48,448 bases of DNA from NCBI RefSeq assembly GCF_001421885.1, contig NZ_LMLH01000015.1, positions 27,991 to 76,438 on the forward strand. The letters run 5' to 3'. Shown here one piece after another: positions 34,288 through 42,300 of this stretch; positions within the stretch are counted from its first letter, which is position 1, and each line of letters opens with the position of its first letter. The position numbers and the translations under genes are program-made. Under the pieces are notes generated by a model, which was not told the DNA's origin, made no database searches, and worked only from the letters and a program-made list of their open reading frames with translations. This DNA is from Pseudomonas sp. Leaf48. Lineage in GTDB: Bacteria; Pseudomonadota; Gammaproteobacteria; Pseudomonadales; Pseudomonadaceae.

Positions 34288-36189
34288 ATGAAATGCGACC
34301 CCAATCTCTATCGCGCAGCGCCGCAATCACTTGCCGTGAAACCCCGTCTGATCCGTCATTTGTTCCTGCCGCCGTTGATCATCGCCCTGATGATCGGACT
34401 CGGCTACATCGGCTTCTGGCTCAGTGAGCACTATGGCATTCGCCACCTCGGCGAGAACGGCCAGCGTCAGCTGGAACTGCACGCCCGCGCCGTCGAGAGC
34501 GAGATCAGCAAGTACACCTACCTGCCCAGCCTGCTGGAACTCGAATCCAGCGTTTCGCAGCTGCTGGCCGACCCGACCCCGGAACACCGGCAAACGGTCA
34601 ATGATTACCTCGAAGGCCTGAACCGGCGCAGCCGCAGTCGGGCCATCTACGTGATGGACACCACCGGCCGCGTCATGGCCACCAGCAACTGGCGCGACTT
34701 CGACAGTTACCTGGGTGAAGACCTGTCCTTCCGCGCCTATTTCCAGAACGCCGTGCGCGGCCAGCCGGGACGCTTCTACGGCATCGGCAGCACCAACGGC
34801 GAGCCCGGTTACTATCTGGCCCACGGCCTGGAAGAACACGGCAAGATCATCGGCGTCGCGGTGGTCAAGGTCCGCCTGGAGGCCATGGAAGAACGCTGGC
34901 AACGGGCGCGCCTGGAAGCCTTCGTCAGTGACGAGAACGGCATCATCATTCTGTCCAGCGATCCGTCGCGGCGGCTCAAATCGGTGCTGCCACTGAGCGA
35001 CGAAACCAAGGAGAAACTGGCCCGCAGCCTGCAGTACTACTGGTTCCCGCTCAATGAACTGCAACCGCTGGCCCGGGAAACCCTATCGGAGGGCGTGGAA
35101 AAACTCACCTTTCCGGCCAACAGTGAACTGAAGTCAGACGACGAGAACATCAGCTATCTGTCGCAAAGCCGACCGCTGAGCGACACACCGTGGAACTTCA
35201 CCCTGCTCACCCCGTTGCAGGATTTGCGTCGCGAAGCGATCAACCAAGGGATTCTGGTAGCGGTGGCATTTGCCCTGGTCGCCTTCCTGCTGATTGCCTG
35301 GAACGAACGGCGCAAGGTGATCGCCACCCGCCTCGCCGCCCGGGAAGCCCTGCAGGAAGCCAACAATCAACTGGAGCGTCGGATTACCGAACGGACCGTC
35401 GACCTGCGCGCCAGCAATGAACGGCTCAAGGGTCAGATCCGTGAACGCCGGCATGCCGAAGAGACCTTGCGCCGCGCCCAGGATGAACTGGTGCAGGCCG
35501 GAAAACTCGCGGCGATTGGCCAGATGTCGACCAGCATCGCCCATGAATTGAACCAGCCGCTGGCGGCGCTGCGCACCCTGTCCGGCAATACCGTGCGTTT
35601 CCTCGAACGCGGCCAGCTTGACGTGGCCAGCACCAACCTCAAGACCATCAACGAGTTGATCGACCGCATGGGCCGGATTACCGCCAGCTTGCGCTCTTTT
35701 GCCCGTCGCGGTGATGACAAAGGCCAGGCCTGCCTCGGCAAAGCCGCGGACGCCGCCTTGCAGTTGCTCGGCAGCCGCGTGGAAAACACACCATTGCGCC
35801 TGCATCGAGACTTCGAAGACGTACAATTGCAAATCGACCAGACCCGCCTGGAGCAGATTCTGGTCAACCTGATCGGCAACGCCCTCGACGCCATGCAGGC
35901 GCAGCCACTGCCACAGCTGTGGCTGGAAGGTGAGCGGGTCGACGACAAGTATCGGCTGCGCGTACGTGACAACGGCCACGGCATCGACGCCGAAACGCGC
36001 AAGCACCTGTTCGAACCGTTTTTCACCACCAAACCCGGCGAACAGGGCCTGGGCCTTGGCCTGACGCTTTCTGCCAGCCTGGCCGCCGCCACCGGCGGGC
36101 AACTGGGTGTCGAACATCCGGCCAGCGGTGGTACCGCATTCGTCCTCAGTTTACCGTTGGTAAGCCCCACTCCCGCCGAGCCAATATGA
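34288..36189 (+). CDS. aauS: Sensor histidine kinase AauS
   Basis: A 633-residue membrane kinase. TM1 is at about 17-40 (HLFLPPLIIALMIGLGYIGF), then a periplasmic Cache-type sensor (about 45-310), TM2 at about 318-337 (GILVAVAFALVAFLLIAW), a coiled coil (REALQEANNQLERRI), and a DctB-like kinase core. His419 is in GQMSTSIAHELNQPLAAL; the N-box is VNLIGNALDAM and the ATP lid is GEQGLGLGLTLSASLA. AAGG 9 bp upstream supports ATG 34288; a GTG at 34285 is also possible. It should sense periplasmic acidic amino acids and phosphorylate AauR. It overlaps aauR by 4 bp. Confidence 0.93.
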   Translation: MKCDPNLYRAAPQSLAVKPRLIRHLFLPPLIIALMIGLGYIGFWLSEHYGIRHLGENGQRQLELHARAVESEISKYTYLPSLLELESSVSQLLADPTPEHRQTVNDYLEGLNRRSRSRAIYVMDTTGRVMATSNWRDFDSYLGEDLSFRAYFQNAVRGQPGRFYGIGSTNGEPGYYLAHGLEEHGKIIGVAVVKVRLEAMEERWQRARLEAFVSDENGIIILSSDPSRRLKSVLPLSDETKEKLARSLQYYWFPLNELQPLARETLSEGVEKLTFPANSELKSDDENISYLSQSRPLSDTPWNFTLLTPLQDLRREAINQGILVAVAFALVAFLLIAWNERRKVIATRLAAREALQEANNQLERRITERTVDLRASNERLKGQIRERRHAEETLRRAQDELVQAGKLAAIGQMSTSIAHELNQPLAALRTLSGNTVRFLERGQLDVASTNLKTINELIDRMGRITASLRSFARRGDDKGQACLGKAADAALQLLGSRVENTPLRLHRDFEDVQLQIDQTRLEQILVNLIGNALDAMQAQPLPQLWLEGERVDDKYRLRVRDNGHGIDAETRKHLFEPFFTTKPGEQGLGLGLTLSASLAAATGGQLGVEHPASGGTAFVLSLPLVSPTPAEPI

Positions 36190-37514
36190 ACAACGACCTT
36201 AGTGTGTTGATCGTCGAAGACGACCCCCATGTACTGCTTGGCTGCCAGCAGGCGCTGACCCTCGAAGACATCCCCTGCATTGGCGTGGGCAGCGCTGAAG
36301 AAGCCCTGGAGCGGGTCGGCGACAACTTTGCCGGCATTGTCATCAGCGACATACGCCTGCCGGGCATCGATGGCCTGGAACTGCTGACCCGGCTCAAGGC
36401 GCGCGATCGCAGCCTGCCGGTGGTCCTGATCACTGGCCATGGCGACATCTCCATGGCGGTCGGCGCGATGCAAAAAGGCGCCTACGACTTCATGGAGAAA
36501 CCGTTCTCTCCGGAACGTCTGGTGGATGTGGCCCGCCGCGCCCTGGAGCAGCGCAGCCTGGCGCGTGAAGTTTCGTCGTTGCGCCGGCAACTGGCCGAGC
36601 GCGACTCCCTCGAAGGTCGCATCATCGGCCGTTCGCCCGCCATGCAAAACCTGCGAGAACTGATCGCCAACGTCGCCGACACTTCGGCCAACGTGTTGAT
36701 CGAAGGCGAGACCGGTACTGGTAAAGAGCTGGTCGCGCGCTGCCTGCACGACTTCAGTCGCCGCCACACCCGGCAGTTTGTCGCGCTGAACTGCGGGGGC
36801 CTGCCGGAGAACCTGTTCGAAAGCGAAATTTTCGGCCATGAAGCCAACGCCTTCACCGGCGCCGGCAAACGGCGAATCGGCAAGATCGAGCACGCCGACG
36901 GCGGTACGTTGTTCCTCGACGAAGTGGAAAGCATGCCGCTGCCACTGCAAATCAAACTGCTGCGGGTCTTGCAGGAGCGCACCCTCGAACGCCTCGGCTC
37001 GAACCAGAGCGTGGCGGTGGACTGCCGGGTGATCGCAGCGACCAAGTCCGATCTGGACGAGTCGAGCAGGGCCGGCGAATTTCGCAGCGACCTGTACTAC
37101 CGCCTCAACGTGGTAACCCTGGAGCTGCCACCCTTGCGTGAACGTCGCGAGGACATCCTGCAGCTGTTCGAACACTTCCTGCAGCAATCATCCCTGCGTT
37201 TCGACCGCAGTGTGCCGGAGCTGGACAACCAGACCCTGTCCAGCCTGATGAGCCACGACTGGCCCGGCAACGTGCGCGAACTGCGCAACGTCGCCGAGCG
37301 CTTCGCCCTCGGCCTGCCGGCCTTCAAGAAGTCTGGGGCCAGCGGCAACAACCAGGGCCTGACCTTCGCCGAAGCCGTGGAGGCTTTCGAGCGCAACCTG
37401 CTGGTGGACGCCTTGCAACGCAGCGGCGGCAACCTGACCCAGGCCAGCCAGGAACTGGGCATGGCCAAGACCACTCTGTTCGACAAAGTGAAAAAGTACG
37501 GCCTGAGCCATTAA
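36186..37514 (+). CDS. aauR: Sigma-54-dependent response regulator AauR
   Basis: A 442-residue NtrC/DctD-class activator. The receiver (about 5-120) has Asp55 in IVISDIRLPGIDG. The AAA+ domain (about 145-375) shows Walker A EGETGTGKELVA and Walker B GGTLFLDEVES. The C-terminal Fis-type helix-turn-helix is NLTQASQELGMAKTTLFDKV. The loop that contacts sigma-54 reads NAFTGA (221-226) instead of the canonical GAFTGA. It should bind the TTCGG-N4-CCGAA boxes at 30564-30608 and activate aatJQMP. Translation is coupled to aauS. Confidence 0.93.
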   Translation: MNNDLSVLIVEDDPHVLLGCQQALTLEDIPCIGVGSAEEALERVGDNFAGIVISDIRLPGIDGLELLTRLKARDRSLPVVLITGHGDISMAVGAMQKGAYDFMEKPFSPERLVDVARRALEQRSLAREVSSLRRQLAERDSLEGRIIGRSPAMQNLRELIANVADTSANVLIEGETGTGKELVARCLHDFSRRHTRQFVALNCGGLPENLFESEIFGHEANAFTGAGKRRIGKIEHADGGTLFLDEVESMPLPLQIKLLRVLQERTLERLGSNQSVAVDCRVIAATKSDLDESSRAGEFRSDLYYRLNVVTLELPPLRERREDILQLFEHFLQQSSLRFDRSVPELDNQTLSSLMSHDWPGNVRELRNVAERFALGLPAFKKSGASGNNQGLTFAEAVEAFERNLLVDALQRSGGNLTQASQELGMAKTTLFDKVKKYGLSH

Positions 37515-37526
37515 AGCGAGACCTGT

Positions 37527-37865
37527 GTGGACCTGATTCTCAAAGCAATGCTGGGTGCCGCGGTGGTGGTGATCCTCGCCGCCCTGGCCAAGACCAGAAA
37601 CTATTACATCGCCGGCCTGGTGCCACTGTTTCCGACCTTCGCCCTGATTGCCCACTACATCGTCGGCAAAGGCCGCTCGCTGGATGACCTCAAGACCACC
37701 ATCGTGTTCGGCATGTGGTCGATCATTCCGTACTTCGTCTACCTGGCGACCTTGTACCTGATGGTGGACCGGATGCGCCTGGAGGCTTCGCTGGCGGTGG
37801 CCGCCGTGGCCTGGTTGATGGCAGCCACCGTGCTGGTCAGCGTCTGGGTGCGCCTGCACGCCTGA
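37527..37865 (+). CDS. glpM: GlpM-like inner membrane protein
   Basis: A 112-residue protein made almost entirely of about four hydrophobic helices (LKAMLGAAVVVILAALA, YYIAGLVPLFPTFALIAHYI, then two more). The segments AKTRNYYIAGLVPLFPTFAL and VGKGRSLDDL are typical of GlpM, which in P. aeruginosa was linked to glycerol metabolism and alginate; the molecular role is unknown. The start is GTG, 12 bp after the aauR stop, so it may be read from the same transcript. Confidence 0.85.
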   Translation: MDLILKAMLGAAVVVILAALAKTRNYYIAGLVPLFPTFALIAHYIVGKGRSLDDLKTTIVFGMWSIIPYFVYLATLYLMVDRMRLEASLAVAAVAWLMAATVLVSVWVRLHA

Positions 37866-37879
37866 ACATCCCCCTCGCC

Positions 37880-38093
37880 GTAATACTGTTCACTTAAGCT
37901 GGGTACACACTTTGTGGCGAGGGGGCTTGCCCCCGTTGGGTCGCGGAGCGGCCCCAAAACCGGCCACCGAGGTGTATCAGGTAAAACGCGTGTTATGGTT
38001 TTACGACTGCTGCGCAGCCGAATGGGGCGGTGCGGCGATCCGACAAGCCCCCTCGCCACAAAGTGTGTACTCAGCTTAAGTGAACAGCATTAC
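37880..38093. repeat. 214-bp foldback element with 50-bp inverted ends
   Basis: The left end (37880-37929) starts GTAATACTGTTCACTTAAGC and the right end is its inverted copy (38044-38093); 48 of 50 positions pair. The inner part of each arm is the TGTGGCGAGGGGGCTTG repeat, but the outer 30 bp are not found in the other copies of the repeat in this window. The flanks CCCCCTCGCCG (37870-37880) and CCCCCTTGCCG (38093-38103) are direct repeats with one mismatch, which could be a target duplication. It lies between two convergent genes and contains no gene. Confidence 0.85.
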
Positions 38094-38107
38094 CCCCTTG
38101 CCGGGGG

Positions 38108-39139
38108 TTACAGGAGATTGTGTTCGGCTACCGGGTCGATTTGCGCCCAATGCGACGTGTCTTCCCGGTGAGCGCGCAAATACGGCAACACTGCCGCCAA
38201 CAACGGTGCCTTGAACTGTTCCTGGAAGCGATGGGCCAGACCCGGAATCAATTTCAACTCACTGCCACGCAAGTGCGCCGCCAGATGCACACCGTGCATC
38301 ACCGGCAGCAGCGGATCGGCCGTACCATGCACCACCAGCGCCGGCACCCGTAATTGGTTAAGCAACGCGACACGGCTCGGTTCGGCCAGAATTGCCATGA
38401 TCTGGCGCTGCACACCCTCGGGATTGAACGCCCGGTCATAGGAAGCGGCCGCCTGCTCCAGCAATGCCTGACGATCGTCACTGACCATCGGACTGCCCAA
38501 CGCTGCCAGCAGGTCGGCCTGTTGTTCCAGAGCCACTTGACGATTCGGGGCGCCACGACGCGCCAGCAATTGCATAAGGGCCGCGCTCGGCGCCGGCAAA
38601 CCTTCGGCCCCGGATGTGGTCATGATCAACGTCAGGCTCTCGACACGTTGCGGCGCCATGGCTGCCATATGCTGGGCGATCATCCCGCCCATGCTCGCGC
38701 CGAGCACGTGAAACCGTTCGACATGCAGGGCATCCATCAGGCCGAAGCCATCGTCCGCCATGTCGGTCAGGGTGTAGGGCGCCGACACCGGCAAGCCGAG
38801 TTTGTAGCGCAGCACTTCGAAGGTCAGGTTGGCGTCGGCGGGCGTTTGCCGCCAAGTGGACAGACCGACATCCCGGTTGTCGTAACGAATCACCCGAAAA
38901 CCCTGCTGACACAGCGCGACCACCACCTCATCCGGCCAATGAATCAACTGCCCGCCCAGGCCCATGACCAACAACAGCGCCGGATCGGAATCACGGCCGA
39001 TGCTCTGGTACGCCAGGCTCACCTGTGCCAGATCGACCCGTTGGGTTGGAACATTCACATCACATTGCGAGGCCGCCACGGATGGCAGGCTGAACAGCCC
39101 GGCCAGCAAAAAGGCCGCCGATAAAAACAAAGCACGCAT
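38108..39139 (-). CDS. Secreted alpha/beta hydrolase
   Basis: A 343-residue hydrolase with a Sec signal peptide ([20 protein letters not shown], cleavage near VAA-SQ). Motifs are [11 protein letters not shown] (oxyanion region), the nucleophile elbow [11 protein letters not shown], the acid in [12 protein letters not shown] and the His in IPGLAHRF. It resembles epoxide-hydrolase/esterase-type enzymes; the substrate is unknown. The ATG at 39139 precedes a typical signal peptide, while upstream starts (39262) give an unlikely N-terminus. The RBS is weak. Confidence 0.85.
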   Translation of the reverse strand: MRALFLSAAFLLAGLFSLPSVAASQCDVNVPTQRVDLAQVSLAYQSIGRDSDPALLLVMGLGGQLIHWPDEVVVALCQQGFRVIRYDNRDVGLSTWRQTPADANLTFEVLRYKLGLPVSAPYTLTDMADDGFGLMDALHVERFHVLGASMGGMIAQHMAAMAPQRVESLTLIMTTSGAEGLPAPSAALMQLLARRGAPNRQVALEQQADLLAALGSPMVSDDRQALLEQAAASYDRAFNPEGVQRQIMAILAEPSRVALLNQLRVPALVVHGTADPLLPVMHGVHLAAHLRGSELKLIPGLAHRFQEQFKAPLLAAVLPYLRAHREDTSHWAQIDPVAEHNLL

Positions 39140-39313
39140 GAAAAACACCGAAACGCAGAACCCCAGTAGAGCGCGAGTCTGATGATGTTTGTGCAAGCGC
39201 GCTGCCACAGTTGCGTGACAATTTGATGAACATCGCCGAATGGTCGGTGCGCTAACTCTCATGTCGTGGTGCGGTAACTATGTAGTGCCCGTACCACACG
39301 GGACTTTCCTTAA

Positions 39314-42300
39314 ATGGCTCGATCAAGGAGCGGATCCTCTGCTCCCCACATCGCGAGCCATATTGCCATGACCGATAGACTCCTCTTCGAACTGCCCTTG
39401 TCGCCACCTGCCGTCTTTACACCCTCCCCCCCGCTACCGCCCCTGATCGACGAAAGCCTGTTTCTGCAAGCGTCTGCACGCTGGCGCGAAACCAGCCAGG
39501 GCTTGCGCGAGCTGGTGACCAGCAGTCCGCGACTGCGCGACACGCTCAATCAACTGCTCCAACGGGAACTGAATCTGGATGGGCAACTGGCCGGTTTGCT
39601 CTTCCCCGCCACGGACGAGCAGCCAGAGCGTTTCGTCAGTTTGACCGATGCCTGCGCTTTCGTTATGCAACACCCGACGCTGGAGGAACCCCTCGATCAG
39701 CAATGTCGAGTGACGGGCGTTGATCAGCCCCACCCCCTGTCAGCACTGACACCGCTGCAAATGCTCGCGCGACTCAAGAAGCTCAATCTGGAGCAGGCAC
39801 TCGGCGAGCGCTGGCGAACCTTCTGGGCCTCGCGAGCCCCCGGCACCCCTGTGTCGCGACAACAACGCTCGATACAGCTTTATCGCGATCATTTCGAGGC
39901 CGCCGCCCAACTGGCATTCGCCCAGAAAACCCTTACGGCGCAGCAGCTCAAACCTTTGCTGACGCTCATCGATACGCCCCCCGCGGAGGCGGTCTCCAGC
40001 GACCCGCCCATCCGTACCGAAACACTGGCGCTGGTGTTGAACAACCAAAGCCGAGTCAAACTCACAGGTGCCTGGGTCATCACCACGGGAGACCCGGCGA
40101 ACGCCAGCCCATTGCTGTATCTGCCCAGCCGGCCCTTCGCAATCCAGGTATTCAAGCAGCGCAGCGACATGCAAGACTGGCTGTCCCGGCAAGCACTCGT
40201 CCCCAAGGGCCTGCCCAGCGATAACATACATTTTGAGTACACAGTACAAAACACCCCATTTGTCGTGGGCTCAAGCGATCTGTACGCGGCTCACCTGGAG
40301 GCTCAGGTGACCGCGTTACGGCATGGCACGCGCGGCAAGCCCGGGCTCGCGGAGCATGGAGGGCAAGCCCTGAGCCAGGCTGACCAGATTGATCGTCAGC
40401 ACAGCAAAATAACGGTTTTCGCCTCACCGCCCAAGCTGGAAACCGGCGATGACGATACCCAGGTCGATGAGCCCGCGCTTTTCGGCAGCCTGTACGCCGA
40501 TATCCCCCGGTCGATGCGCAAGGCTGCGTTGGACAAACAGCGTGAGGCACTGGAAACACTGGTTGAAGCGGTTGGCGAAGGTGAAGGCCTGCAACCTTTC
40601 AAGGATTCGCTCAAAGCGCTGGAAGATGCCGAACAAGCTGCCGACAAGGCCTGTACTGCATTACTCCATCGCTCGCGCGCCCTGGATCTGGACAGGTTTC
40701 AGCAAGAATTCAGCGCCCTTCACACCGCTCACAAGGCCGGTTTACACGCCGAAGCAGCGCTGCAACTGGCTCTCAAGCAGTTGACTGACGATGAGTGCAG
40801 CCTGCTCAAAGCTGTACTCGATACCCCCGACGAACCCGGTCTGGACGCGGTAGCGGCCAGCCTTACGCTATCAACGAGCGAGCAACAGGATGACGGCGGC
40901 AGCCCCACCACCCAGGTGCTGAACGGCGCATTTGTCGTGACCGGCGCGGACGCGCTCATCGACGCAGACTCGCCACATAGCGTACTGCTCTATTGGCCTG
41001 GAGCCGGTGGTGGATTGCAACGGTTTGCCAACCGTCGCGAGCTGGAGCACCAGGTGTTCATGCTTCACGATCAGGACAGCAAACTGACCGTGCAGCTGAA
41101 AAAAATCAGCGGCGATGCGCTCCTGCATGGCCTTGACCAACTGACCAGCGACTTCGAAGAACAGGCCGGCAAAATACGTCAGCTCCATGCTGAACCGGCC
41201 GACGCCGCACAGCGTGCCGAACAACTGGAGATTTTGCGCCAAGGCGCCCTCGCCCGTTTACAGGTTCCGGTGCACGCCGCCAGAAGCCTGGCCTTCACCC
41301 ATCTGCTGGAGCAAGACCGCAGCGGCACCCTCGCCGCCAACCTGCCGCAGTGGCTCAACCAGTTGCCTGAAGCGGACCGTAACGAACTCAAAGGCCTGAT
41401 TCAGGCGTACATCCCGGCGATGCAACGCAGCCACGAACTGATGACCATTGCCCTGGAGCCCCGGGACGACTTCACCCGCAAACACCTGCACGCTCGCCTG
41501 CGCAAAGACTTTGCCGTCAAGGGCAGTTTCGACGTAAAGCTCGACTTGCCCGATTCGGTGAGACTGGAAAACCAATTCATTGAAGCGCCCGGAGCACCCG
41601 GCACCCCGCAGAAACTCAAATCAGTGCCCAGCACATCGCGCAGCAAGATGTCCCTGGAGGATCTGGCCCAACACAACATCGACACCACGCCGTCGATGAA
41701 CCTGGTGCAATTGGCGCTACGCCTGTCGTACATGCAGGTGCAGGTCACTGCCGATGATGAAACCGAAGGCAAGACCCTGACGACCGGGATCACAGTGCCC
41801 TGGCTGAAGAGGGTCCTGCCCGAACTCGACTTGGCCCAGGCCTACGAAAAGCAGATCCGCAAAACGTTCATGGGCGCGGCCGACGAATCCGTGTTCGTGA
41901 AGGAGCATCGGCGTGAATGCCTGATCGAGCCCTGGCGCCTGATGCTCAAGCTGCAAGGCGAATGCGCCCGCCTGCAGAAACAGATCAGCGTCGACGAATT
42001 GAAAGTGCTGAACATCGCCATCGACGCCAACAGCGCCGAGGCCTGGAACGCCGACGGTAAGCGTATCGTCATGCTCGCAGCCTTCCTGAGCGCAGGGGGC
42101 AAGGACACGCCCGGTGAAGGCTCCGCCACCTTGTCGGGTGTGACGTTCATTGAAGAACAGGTCAGTGGTACGACCCTGCTCTACCTGCCCGACAGTCCCG
42201 ATGGCCAGTTCCTGCGTCGCTACGACAACCTGGAGGGGGCTCGCAAAGCCCTGTTCAACCTGTGCCTGCATCAGCGATGGGTCAGCTATCTGGCCGGTCG

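Noticed and set aside
35433..37187. Minus-strand open frame of 584 codons opposite aauS-aauR
   Set aside because: It is antisense to two overlapping, well-identified genes and shows no domain.
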